From Oxytricha trifallax (Eukaryota > Ciliophora > Spirotrichea > Sporadotrichida > Oxytrichidae), in the NCBI GenBank assembly GCA_000711775.1, contig ARYC01003947.1, positions 1-64,000 on the forward strand: a stretch of 64,000 nucleotides of DNA, read 5' to 3'. Shown piece by piece: positions 22,295 to 33,928 of the stretch (its first letter is position 1; each line of letters opens with the position of its first letter). The position numbers and the translations under genes are program-made. The notes beneath the pieces were generated by a model that worked only from the letters and a program-made list of their open reading frames with translations, ran no database searches and had not been told where the DNA came from.

Positions 22295-25200
22295 ATGAAA
22301 ACATTAAGGAAGATAGTTATAGATCCTAAAAAAGATTTATAAAACTATATATTCATATTTACTCCATAATCTATTTATAGAAGATATTTATATACGATTA
22401 ATTTCATCATAAAGAAAGCCATATTAGTAAAGACAAAAGAAAGAAAGAAAACTTTTGTACAAATAAGATTGAAACAACAAAATACAACTAGTAAGATATA
22501 ATTTTGTAGGAGTAATTAAATTTTAGTGTTACTTTCCTGCCAAAGAGTATTCTGGCGTAATTTTCAAGAGTGAGTAACATATATTTCCTCGTGTCTGCAG
22601 TGCTCTGCTCTTTCCCTTATTTCTCACCTCTCCCTGGATATACTGCCATCACTTCTCTTGCTCTAGTCCTTCTGATCAGTGTTTTAAGAGAAGCCCTTGA
22701 AGACTATGTAAGATTACAATGATAATGACAAAACTTTATTCAATAGAAAAGAAGAGTAAATGATAAAATAACGAATAAAAGAATATGTTAAGTATTCTAT
22801 AGATCAAAGACATTAATTAAGCATGAGGAAGGTAAATTAAGTTAGCAAGAACCAAATTAAAAAGTTATTAATTTGGAATAGGAATACCAGACTAATTTTT
22901 AAAGCAATAACATGAGGTCAGACATCAATATTTAAGATTAAAGTTTAGAAAGTTCTAGACTTAGAAATAATTCTCAACTTATAGATTAGGAAAATAATTC
23001 CAAAAAGCCATGCCAAGAATATTAGCAGTTATTCTCTGAGAAATAATGGTGTGACGTCTAATGCGGTAACATTGTCTTTTTAAAAGATGGGGGAAATTTC
23101 TCAGCTGATGTTATAATTTTGATGTCATCGGCTGATAATGGGGAGTGTTTTGTTCAAACTTCTTCCTTAGATGGCGAGAGAGCATTAAAACATAAGCAAT
23201 TTTTAGCACCAGTAACACTGACCTAGATGAAAAAAGGAATCAAAAATTTCAATTGCTAGATTATTTTTTTTAAAATAAGATTCATACACAATAGCCAAAC
23301 AAAAACTTTTATGAATTTAGTGGATTCATTGAGAGTGACCAATTTCCTGATTTTGGAACAACTCCTATAAGTTCAGAATCGAAAAAAAGAACAGCCAGAG
23401 TAGAAAATAAGCAAATTGGATTTTGAGGTTAAAATATTGCTAATACTGATTGGATAATAGGTGTGGTAGTATTCACTGGAAATTATACAAAATTGATGCA
23501 AAATTCAGGGGAACCAAGATTCAAGCAATCTCGAGTTGAAAAGACAGTTAATATGATTTGTATATATCTGATTTTTATACAAGCTGGATTGTGTCTGATT
23601 ATGAGCATTTTCTCAGGATTTTTTACAGCAGAAAACGCCTCATTTAATAAAGATGATCTGAAAAGAAAGGCAGAGTATATATTTTAGACAGAATTCCAGT
23701 CATCTAATAGAACTTAATAGCAAGAAATAGGATATAATTCAGGACTCGAAGGTCTTGTAACTTATGGATCTTATTATATGTTACTGAATACTATTATTCC
23801 AGTAAGTCTTGTGGTTTCTGTCGAATTTGTTATGTTTCTCCAAACTCCTTTCTTCTGTTGGGATAACGAAATGTTTGACGAAATATCAATGAAGCATTGC
23901 CAACCAATGTCAATGACTCTTCATGAAGAACTAGCTTAAGTGAAATACGTTATCGCCGACAAAACTGGAACATTAACTGCTAATCAAATGTAATTTAAAG
24001 CTTGCACAATAGCTTCAGTTTACTACGATGAAGATTATAAGGATGAAGACTATGATTACATCGAAAATAGTTTGGATGAAGATGATTTTACTTCAATCAG
24101 AAAGGAAGAGGAAAGTAAAGAATAAGATAGATTTAGCAACTGTGATGAGAAGTAACAATAAAGCAAGTAAAAAGATAAAAAGATCAGAACATCTGTAAAT
24201 GAGGTTTCTAGTACATAAATCATCAGAGATCTTCTTTAATCAAACAAGTTCTTCATGAATGAAAATGTTGACCTTGGTAAATCAAATCCGAGTAAAGAGG
24301 GATTAATACTAAGCACTCAAAATGATTTTATTCATTAATTTTGGCTTTGTGTAGTCCTTTGTCATGATGTCATAGTAGTTAAGGATGAAAAAACTGGAGA
24401 AAAGCAATATCAAGGCACATCTCCTGATGAAATAACTTTATTATATGCAGCAAAAGAAGTGGGCTATGAATATGTTGATAGGACTTCAAATACTATATAA
24501 GTTAGAGTATCTGATTAGATTATATCATAAATTCTACTCTAGAAAATTGATTTCACTAGTGAGAGAAAGAAAATGACAGTCATAATCTAAGATTTAAAAA
24601 ATGAGAATATCATTTTATTTTGCAAAGGAGCTGATATGGCAATATTAGAGCGACTTTGTCATAAAATTGAGTAGCCTTTCTTTGATGCAACTCAAGAGGA
24701 CTTAATAAAATTTTGTACAAAAGGATTTAGAACTCTATGCTTTGGAATGAGAGTAATTGATCATTAGCATTATAGTGAATGGTCGTTGAGGTATGATAAC
24801 TCTTAACTAGAAAATATCAAGTTTGGCCATGATAAATTCAAAATAGAGGACAATACAGAAAACATGGCTGAAAAGTTAGAATTTGGAATTGAAAACAAAT
24901 TGTTCTTGTTAGGAGCAACAGCATTTGAAGACAAATTGCAAGAAGGAGTCCCTGAAGTAATCGATGACCTCCATCAAGCTGGAATTAAAGTTTGGATGTT
25001 AACTGGAGATAAATTAGAAACGGCTGAAAATATTGGCTTCTCATCTAAAATGTTTAATGAAATAATGTTCATCTTTAAGCTTTAAACTCACACAAAAATG
25101 GCAACAAGACAAAGAATATATGATATTGAAAATAAGATGATTAAAATTGAAAAATAACATTCTACTCCTGTTATAGGAACCTAATTTATTCTAAATCCTA

Positions 25201-28200
25201 ATCCTTAAGAAATTTAAAGAGTCCTTTCTTTAGCGAAGAAAAATAGTTTTCAGTCCGTTGATTAAAATTTGGAAATTAAAAGCATCATAAATGCACTGGA
25301 AGAGTTCAAACATGAGTCAAGATATTCTGAACATACTTAAGGAGACTCTTGGGCTAAAAAACCAGCACTCAGAAGAAAATTAAGAAAAAGATTGGAAGAG
25401 ATTGTTCCAAATAAGAACCTTATTGCTTAAGGATTGTTAAGGGAAAATTAATTTTTTCATCAGTTTTAGCTGAACTAATCAAGGTTTATTCCCATTTCAT
25501 TTGACAAAAAATTGAATCAATACTTGATGGATAAAAGCAATATCTATAGATCTTCGAAGTCAGCAAAAGGGTTGGTTTCTGGGGAAGATTTTGTCGATAA
25601 TGAGGATGATTTTGCAATATTGGTAGAAGGACAAACTTTGAATTATATTCTAAATCTAAAACTAAATTAAAAAGGGAGTTTAATTTACATGAATGTGATA
25701 AGAAACTTTATCAAGTTAAGAATAATTAGTTAATTATAAGAATAAGACTACCATTCTTTATGCCTTCAAAATATCACAAATCAAAATCATTACATTTAAT
25801 GAGTAATCTAAATTAATTAAATCTATTAACTATATAACTGAATCAAACCATCAACCTAAGTTGTGACGTATTTCAGAATGAGTTTAAATAGCAAGAGAGA
25901 TTCCTTGATTAGAATCTTGAAGACCAAAACTCAGTAAAAACTAGTTAGCCTCAGTATCAATTACCTCCAATATAAAGATGTGGTGTTCAGAGCTAGAAGT
26001 AACTAGATGACTTACTGAGCATGTGGAGATTCGGCTCCTCTAAAGATTGTAGTGAAAAACTACTCGTACCACCGCTTCTTGGAATGACTTCCCTGACTTT
26101 TCAATGTGAAAGCTTAGCATTCATTAATCGAGGAGAAGAAATATCTTATTATTGTTGGCTTCTCTTTTTTATGAAGGCTGAGCACCACCTTCATTTTGCT
26201 CCCTACTATCTAGGAAGATAAACTCATTCCAGGTAGCTCATCAACGTAAGGAAATTGCTTGGATGAATGCCGCCAGAGTGACGTATTATAGCTTGCCAGT
26301 TGAACCAAGCTATCAGGCTTCTTGTGCGATTAATCCGACTACACATCCCAGTAGAAAAAAATCTAAATCACTATTTTTTTTTTAAATCATAATTTCTTTT
26401 TCTTTAAATAGATTTAATTTGGAGATTTTGGGAATTGCTTTTTATTTTGTTAAAACCCCAAGAGTAAAATTTAGTGCAATTTTTGTAATATATAAAAGCA
26501 AATCAAGAAAGTTAATTAATAAAATAATAAAATAACAAAAAATGATAGGTGATTAAAGAACTGGAGACCGCCCCTAGTTATAATATTACAACACTTATCA
26601 GTCCATCAATTCCAATAAAAGCCACTAATTCTAAGCTAGTAATAATGAGATGACAAGTGGTGGGAACAATATGAAATAATAATAACAGTGGCAGCTCAAT
26701 TAGAAATTTCACAATAATGGCATTAGCGGTAATTCCTAGAATATTTATTAGAACCAGAGTAGCAACTTTAATTAATCAATGAAATAACAATTCGCAAAAA
26801 ACAACAGCGGTGGGTAGCCAACATACATTTACAGACCTAAACCTCAAAATAACAATAATCAGAATTAACAACAGCAATAAGTGCAACAACAATCAAAGAA
26901 CTAAAATAGTCTAAGTAATGATCAAAATACTAGCAATTTCTCGCAACTACGGCAGCAACAGTAATAATAGTAGCTAAGTAATGCGTTTTCAGCACAAAAG
27001 TTCTAACAATAGTTATAACACTAATAACTGTATAGTGTAATGTAAGTTCACAGATTCCTTCATCGTCAAGTGCGTAACAATAACAGTAACAAGAAACATC
27101 AAGTTAGGGAAGTTTCGTGATAGGTGACAATACCAGTATAATTTAGAATGAGCAACACAATAACACATTAAGTAGCTTTAGCGACAATTAGTTCGACATG
27201 CTTGATAATGCACCTCTGGATTCTGGGATTGAATATGATTTTATATCTGAGACTTACTCCATGATCCCAAGGTTCAATGACTTTGACCTAACTTGTACTA
27301 AAGACCCTTAACCAGGCTACTGATTAAATTGAATACAGCACTTCAGATAAGAACGGTGCTTTCTAAAAGAACTTGGTGTGGTTAATGGGAAGATTAGTTG
27401 ATGGAAGCTTCGCTTAAACATCAAGTGATTTTGATGTTCTCTCAGAAGTTCCACAAAATATAAATGATCTCTACATTTACACCAACCTTGTTGGATTTTA
27501 CAAGAATGACGTATCAGTCAATTACAATCTTTAAAAACTTTTAAAATTTTAGGATTCCTCTATCTTGATGTCTATGATAGAAGATCCTAAAACTGAAGTT
27601 TTATTTTTTTTTTTTATTAAGTACTTTTAACTATATGTTTGATTTAAATTTCATGCGGGACAATTATTAAATAATAGTCCCGCGGGACCATTATTTAATA
27701 ATGGTCCCGTGACTCTTAATTTAATGAGTATATTTAACTTAAATTAAGTATATTTGAAAATTATCATATAAAGCATGCATGAAATCCTAATTGATTTTGG
27801 TATATTCTGGGAGGATTCAGAATAATGTTCTTTTTTTTTCAAAAAAAAAATTTTTCCCTAAAAAAATCAGATAAGGAATCAAAAATAGGCACCCAAAAAA
27901 AGCAAAAAAGATTAGTGATAAATCTATATGGAACTATGATAATCAAAATGGATTTTTGAGATTCATGATTTTTGGTAAGTAAAAATGAAAAAAATGTGAT
28001 TAAAAAAAAGTTTTTTAAAAAAGTTAATTAAAAATGGGGCAGGGATTATAGCATCGGCCACGAACGAGCTTCAAACTTTAACATTTCTAAAATTATTTTT
28101 ATTCATAAATTATATATAGGCATGGCAAAATCTTCTAAAGTTGATGCTTGAAGTTCAAGCAGGTCAAAAAATTTTGGGAGGTTTTGAACCTTATGAATGA

Positions 28201-31200
28201 CGATCTCTCAGCTATCTTAGATAAACTTACTACTGTCTAAGAGAATGGTTATCTCTCTAATACTGCTACTCCATTGACATATGACCCAGTATTTTTGTCA
28301 CTTTCCATTCTTGCTTTGAAATTCTCCGGTGAAGACTACAGCGACTTGATTTAAACAATTGCCTCAAGACTTGTTAGCCACACTTAAAGTGGTAAGGTGT
28401 CAATTCCAGCTCTCATCTCAAACTACTTCTACACTCCATTCAATTCAGTAAAAGAAGCAATAAATGAGATTTTATGACTCTCTGGGAGAATATCAAGGAT
28501 GTTATAGTTAGGACTATGATAGCAGGGTTACCAACTTTGCATCTTACATACCATTCTTTCCAGCCTAATGATTTAGAGAAAAGCTTTTAGAACCAGAGGA
28601 ATACGCCAGGAGATATCTCTCCTCATGCAGACAAAATCGAAACCACTGAATAAACGAAATCGAAGAGGGCCATCTTTATCTTGTGACTGGCACCCAATCT
28701 ACTACAAACTGGATCTTCCTCCCTCTTGTTAATGGACAATGAATCCTACCACAGTAGCAGATACACCAATAGCGTCCTGTAGAAGCTAAACGTACCCATA
28801 CTCTTCCTGGGCCCCAACTAGTACGACATGGCTCCAGTGGAAAAAGCATTCAGGTTCATCAAGTGCCGCGACCTCATTCCCATGCTCTTGCCTTTATCTA
28901 CGAAGTAAGATACCTCCCTTAATAAGCTATAGGAAGCAGCATGCGGCGCTATGCGCAGGCCCTGGCTGTGCAGCTCTCACACTTGGACATGCGGTGGCTC
29001 ACCGGCGCGTTCGCATGCTCTTTGGTCGATGCCCTGAAGCATCTGAGCCTGCAGGCTGTCTGATACTATAATTGATTCTGGTTTTGGCCACCCAATCTGC
29101 GAAATCACGAATCACCCTTACTCTATTAAAAGTGCCAAAACCCCACCATTCGTATTCGAAGTTTATCTCAGCCTGGGAAACAATTGTCTGTGTCGTAGAT
29201 TAGAGGACGATGCGTCTTTTCAAGGGCTCTCGAATGACTATCTTTGCTGGTCCCCATTTGCGTTTTTACCCTAGTATTCATCTGCAACACTGATTTGGTA
29301 AGTTAGGCGAACTTTTAATACTAAAATATTTAAAAGGCCAATTAAAGTTTAATTCCCAATATTTAAAATCTAATACGCCCTATTAAAATTATAATTAATT
29401 TTAAATATAAAACTTTGATATTAGAAATGGAGTCAAGCTCAGATCAAAGCAAGGGTCCACAACAACAGATCCAGCAGCAAGCACCACTTGGCAAGGGAGA
29501 GGCCTCCAAAGTGAGAGACATCCTAGAAGTAAAGGTGATTAGGAACGCCATTCACGCCAAGGTCATGTATGAAAACGATCCTCGAGGAAAGGCAGTGTGG
29601 GTGGAGCACTCGAAGCTGATGTATGCATGTGATCGAGCCAGAGTTGAGTCTTTTGCCATTAAGAAGAAGCCAGGGCTCCATGACCACCCCTACTGGAACA
29701 TCTACACGGGAGCACGCTCAGATCGAGACAGGTACGATACATCTAATTCAAGGGATATGGATGATTATGACAGCAGTTTGCTAGATTCTAAGAAGGTTGG
29801 TGTGAATAGAAACTCTCATGAGTTGGCGGGTCACCAGCAGGAGGAGGAATGCAAGGGACAGAAGGAAGATGACAGCATGAGTGACGAAGAGAAAGAGCAG
29901 CCTAAGCAGAGCCAATTTTTTCATCAATATAACCAAGAGACTAGAACTTTGCTCGACTCTCTCAAGAATTACCAAATCGACTACCACATTGCTCTAGACT
30001 TAAATTTATAAACACAAGTAATATATTCTTTGTTGATTAATTGTTCATTCTTAAAATTCGATCAAATTTTACTCTTGGGGTTTTACTAAAAAAAGTTAGC
30101 GATATTTAAGATACAAAAATAAAACAACAAATTATAATTTGATTTTCTATACTAGCCTATTAAAAATGTTAAAAAAGCAAAATAATAATTTACAATTAAT
30201 TTATTGTGGCTTTAGGTTTTTTGATTATGGATTCTAAAAAGATGACTAAAAAATTCTTAAATATTCTTTCTAAATGCAAAGCTGTGGTTTTATGTAGGGC
30301 ATCTCCAAGTTAAAAAGGACTCGTTGTTAAGATGATTTAAGAAAGCGAGCCAGACTTGTCACACTTTCTATTGGAGACGGTGCAAATAATGTTAATATGA
30401 TCTAGAAAGCAGATATAGGAGTGGGCATATTTGGTAAAGAAGGATATCAAGCCGCAAGTAGCTCTGATTAAGCAATAGGGCAATTTAGATTCTTAAGGAG
30501 GCTACTTTTTGTGCATGGAAGATGGAATGGTATAAGACTAAGTCACTATATACTTTTCTTTTTCCATAAAAATTTGGTATTTACTATACCTTAGTTCTGG
30601 TTTGGTTGGTATAATGGCCTCTCAGGACAATCATTTTATGATGATAATTATCTGACAGTTTTCAACTCTATTGCAACTAGTATAGCATTGATAGCTTTTG
30701 GAGTGCTTGATTAAGACATAAACCCAAACGATGAAAATAGCAAGAAATTGATTGAGCATTTTTATTTTTATTTTTACTAAGAATGTCAACGATAATCATC
30801 ATTTACGAGATGCAAATCTTTCGTGATAGCTTGCATTAGTGTTGGTTAATCTATTCACGTTTTTGGTGCTCCAATAATTTCAATGTAAAATCTTAAGTTA
30901 TAAAATTTATCATATTTATCATATTTACATTTGTAAATTTAATTTTTACTCTTAATCTTATGTTTGATACTGGAAAAGATGGAGACCTTTATGCAGCAAG
31001 TTTATGTTCATATTTTGCTTTTGTTTTTATTCACTACTTTTTCATTATGCCTTTCACAAATAACTTAACTAGCGCCATTTTGCAACTTTACCTACTTTTT
31101 TTCTTGGTATTTTGCCCTATTTTTGTTATTCCCTACAATTATCTCCCAGATAATTTCCTAATGAATAGGTGTTCTAACCGAGATACCCCTCCCCCCCCTC

Positions 31201-32591
31201 CCAACCTTAACCGAGATACCCCTCCCCATACCCCCTCCACCCCCAACCTATTTTATATAATAAAATAATATAATAATTTATAAAATCTTTTATAAATGAG
31301 AATTTTATAAATTAATCATTATTATTAATTTAAATATAATTAAAATTATTAAGCTTTAATTATAAATAAAAATAATTATTCAATCAATAAAATTTTAAAA
31401 TTCTCATTTATAAAAGATTTTATAAATTATTATAATTATTTTTTTATTATAAAATAGGTTGGGGGTGGGGAGGGGGGTATGGGGAGTTATATCTCGGTTA
31501 AGGGTGGGGAGGGGTATCTCGGTTAGAACAAATAGGCTTTACGAAATAATTTTTGAAAATAGATATTTCTGGCTTATAATCATTTTGATAGTAGCTTGTA
31601 GTATTGTCCCAATAAAGTTTTATTTTTGGGCATAATCTTTACTATTTCCTTCACTGAAGAATCTAATCATGAGGAATGAGTTAAATGTTGATAAAATTTT
31701 GAAAGAGGTAGATCCTGTTAGAGCTAAAATGACTCATGATCTATTGAAATAAAAGTAATAAGAGTAAGTTTAAAAATGGTAATAAGAATATCAAAATATA
31801 GATTATTGCTAATAATAAAAGATTTAAATATAATTATAACAAAAATTTAAATGGATAAAATATATCATTCATAATCAGCGAGAATAGACAAAAAATCAAA
31901 CAACATTGATTAATCGTTTGAGAGAACAGCATTTGATCAAGAAATCTAATTTTAAGATGCAAGTTGTGATTCTCCTAGTTAAAGTTTCTCTAGAAAGGGT
32001 CTTTCTCCTAAAAGAAGCCTTACATGTCAGGCGAAAAAAGAGAATATTAGAGATTAGAAACTCCATTTAAATTTTAAATTTTTAGATAAATTTATGCCTT
32101 ATATTTTTATAAATATACTTGTTTTACGGAGATTAAAAAGCTAAGCTGCAGAAAATGAAGACTAAAATCTTGATGAAAATGACGCTCTTGAGTTTCAATT
32201 AAGATTGTCTTTCAACAATCTAACTCAAGAGGATCTGTAAGAGGAGGTAAAGCTCCAATTTGATAAAAATGTAGCTAGCAAGATCTTTTAAGATTAGGCT
32301 GATACTTTTACTGAGCATTCTGAAAATCTTGGCATAGAAACCATGTCAGTAATTGTACCCAATTAAGGCCACTAAGTTGCAATGTGCTTATAGTTGTATG
32401 ATGATGATACTCTGTATGCAAAGTATAAGCAGAGTATGATGATGACTAATGTAATTGATAGTCATAAATCGCACTCTAACAGAAAAAGTTAGATCTTCTG
32501 TAGTTCTAACAAAGATAAAGAACATTAAATTATATTAGCAGAGCAAAACTATAATAAAAGGTTAAGTAAAAGATTAACAACAATGAAATGA
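22295..32591 (+). CDS. P4-type ATPase (aminophospholipid flippase), interrupted by transposons and IESs
   Basis: Probable start at ATG 22295 ([14 protein letters not shown]). Segments in order: first membrane hairpin [20 protein letters not shown] and [10 protein letters not shown] (22535-22708); actuator domain with [13 protein letters not shown] (DGET-like, 23150-23205); [19 protein letters not shown]; phosphorylation site [14 protein letters not shown] (about 23950-23990); nucleotide-domain [25 protein letters not shown]; then after a 4.5-kb interruption [28 protein letters not shown] and the C-terminal spans, with a long cytoplasmic tail to TGA 32589-32591. These enzymes use ATP to move phospholipids to the cytosolic leaflet. 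An in-frame TGA (23424-23426) stands where the family has Arg (LLRG). Breaks also near 22710 and 30355. Confidence 0.85.
25797..26350 (-). mobile_element. tRNA-derived SINE (copy 2)
   Basis: Reverse-oriented relative of 20125-20730. On the minus strand it begins near a B-box-like GCTTGGTTCAACTGGCAAGC and shares the block AGTAGGGAGCAAAATGAAGG and the 3' tail. The anticodon-arm region differs from copy 1. It lies between flippase segments, next to the TA-flanked transposon. Confidence 0.65.
26541..27620 (+). CDS. Gln/Asn-rich ORF of the TA-flanked element
   Basis: ATG 26541 starts MIGDQRTGDRPQLQYYN, followed by about 180 residues dominated by Gln, Asn and Ser. TGA codons near 27118 and 27324 break the reading, while coding-like sequence continues in neighbouring frames: [18 protein letters not shown] (about 27200), and [19 protein letters not shown] to [16 protein letters not shown] (about 27350-27510). 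No known domain. It may be a decayed element gene or a host gene fragment captured in the interruption; the inverted repeats around it favour the first. Confidence 0.35.
27655..27718. repeat. Two adjacent GC-capped palindromes
   Basis: Two back-to-back hairpins with CGGGAC/GTCCCG stems around AT-only TTATTAAATAAT-type centres. Nothing else of this kind is seen nearby. It lies in the non-coding middle of the TA-flanked element. Confidence 0.7.
28195..29066 (+). pseudogene. DDE transposase-like remnant (Tc1/mariner type)
   Basis: A leading frame [19 protein letters not shown] to [19 protein letters not shown] (28195-28465) is followed, after frame changes, by [19 protein letters not shown] and [18 protein letters not shown] (about 28722-28860). 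The spacing of DNxxxH to a PxxxDMxPVEKxF block is that of the second Asp and the final Glu of IS630/Tc1/mariner transposases. The first catalytic Asp was not located. The 3' part is markedly GC-richer than its surroundings. Several TGAs and frame changes make it non-functional as written. The link between the leading frame and the DDE block is inferred. Confidence 0.45.
29426..30011 (+). CDS. Hypothetical 195-residue protein, unusual codon composition
   Basis: ATG 29426 ([18 protein letters not shown]) reads open past 30008, with only CAA/CAG used for Gln until the first TAA at 30009-30011, unlike neighbours that use many TAA/TAG. The central part is ordered-looking ([37 protein letters not shown]); the C-terminal part is acidic and Gln-rich. 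In this code the frame would run on until a TGA near 30120, crossing the right inverted repeat. Function unknown; probably carried by the TA-flanked element. Confidence 0.45.
30889..30963. other. Predicted IES, 75 bp, pointer ATGT
   Basis: ATGT occurs at 30885-30888 and 30960-30963. Removal joins GAPIISM to [13 protein letters not shown] in frame within the flippase C-terminal membrane region. Confidence 0.65.
31170..31530. mobile_element. MITE, 361 bp, inside flippase coding sequence, 6-bp target duplication
   Basis: Inverted ends TGTTCTAACCGAGATACCCC with C-rich subterminal tracts and an AT-rich centre. AATAGG flanks both sides (31164-31169, 31531-31536). Removing the element and one AATAGG joins DNFLMNR to [13 protein letters not shown] without change of frame. 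Confidence 0.85.
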
Positions 32592-32733
32592 TGAAGTAAT
32601 GCATAAAAGATAACCATCAAAGTTAAATTGATAATTCTTAATATAGCTCAAATCATAATACTTCCATTCAGTCACTCAAAGTAAAAGAATAAATTACTTT
32701 TCATTGCTTAAATTAATATCAAAAACATTAGGA

Positions 32734-33765
32734 TCATAGATTATCAGTAAAATCCAAATCTAAAATGACAAGCTACCCATTTTATATCATAGCCAATTTG
32801 AATCGATCAAATTATTTCAGAATCTCCAAGTCAAAATTACTTTGATCTCTCCAGAGTACTATAATATAGTCAGGCTCTACTTTTTTATTAAAGTTTTTTC
32901 TTTCATTATAAATTAAGAACATTTCATATTTGCTTAAACTTTAATTTGCCTATGTATCTCTATGATCTAAAGGCATTTAACTACTATGATCATGGACATC
33001 AAGTTTTTGTCTCTTATTTAACTAACTTTCTTATTCTTTATTGATTTATTACTTTTCCTTCAATTATTGCTCAATTTATTAATTATGAAGTTTATGAAAC
33101 TCACTTTGCCTAAAAATGAACAACTCTTGTCTTTTTATTTAACTATAAAAATCATACAGATCTATCTCTAAGTGCTTATGAATAGAACTTTAAACATTAA
33201 TATCTTCCTGATATTTACTATTGAACAAATCCTCATCAATAATTGCGAGGCCTTTTTGCATAAGAAAATAAGCTTCTTCTGGAAACAAATATGAACTCTC
33301 TTGTTTTTAATAACCAAAAGTCTCCCTTATATTTAAATCTCTCACTTTAGTTATTTTATACATCTTCAAGATATCGATGTATTCTAAGATTTCCAGTTTT
33401 AACCAATTTTTCGATTATTAAATTTATACTTTATCAGTCTACTTTTAGTTGACAATAGAATAGATATCAATTTAACTATCATCTTATTACCCTTGACTTA
33501 ATTATGAATTAATTACAGTTAATTATTGCTCTTACGTGGAAGCCATTTTAGAATTATTTATTTAAGTTTATTGCCAGTAAATTGGTAGATACTTCCTCAT
33601 TAATAAATTAGCATTTAGATCATAGATTTCTCTTAGCTCTTCTAGCTTTTGCTTCTGTCTGTTTTATGCTTCCCTAAACCAAGACCAAAATTAAGAAGAC
33701 GTATATATTTTTAACTTACTCTTCTGTTGTAGTTTTGCCTTTGAAAATTTCTACCTTCTTTCCAT
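32734..33765 (-). CDS. tRNA-splicing endonuclease subunit Sen54-like protein
   Basis: The start MERRQKFSKAKLQQK (33765) is followed by an intron- or IES-like segment (about 33672-33722), then QKLEELREIYDLNANLL. The central block WLKLEILEYIDILKMYKITK and SSYLFPEEAYFLMQKGLAI resembles the Sen54 N-terminal domain (PEExLYLLxxG). A Gln/Lys linker follows, then VEPDYIIVLWRDQSNF and FKLAMIQNGQLVILDLDF like the Sen54 C-terminus, ending at TGA 32734-32736. Sen54 is a structural subunit of the tRNA intron endonuclease. Length about 320 residues. It converges with the flippase gene, leaving about 140 bp between stops. Family assignment by pattern only. Confidence 0.5.
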
Positions 33766-33928
33766 TAATATTTGTCAATTTTAGTAATTATAATTATAGA
33801 TTAAAGTAATTTTTTAATATATTCTCAATCTATTAAAATACCTGAATTAAAATTGGTCTGATAAGTAGGATATGTGGGAATAAATTTGAAAAACATATAA
33901 GTTTAATCTTAATTTTAATTTATCAAAG

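Larger units (their letters stand above)
26453..30083 (+). mobile_element. TA-flanked 3.6-kb transposon with telomere-like TIRs
   Basis: The ends are inverted copies of AAACCCCAAGAGTAAAATTT (26453-26472 and 30064-30083), each flanked by TA (26451-26452, 30084-30085). It holds a DDE-transposase-like remnant, a Gln/Asn-rich ORF and a 195-residue ORF, all on the plus strand. It is not TBE: ends, target site and ORFs differ. TA duplication and the transposase motifs point to the Tc1/mariner superfamily. It lies in a long interruption of the flippase gene. Confidence 0.55.

Noticed and set aside
31188..31260. C-rich tracts that could be read as internal telomeres
   Set aside because: The units (CCCCTCC, ACCCCTCCCC) do not match the C4A4 telomere repeat and belong to the MITE termini.
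32592..32860. Continuation of the flippase tail past 32591 on the plus strand
   Set aside because: The same bases encode the better supported Sen54-like C-terminus on the minus strand.
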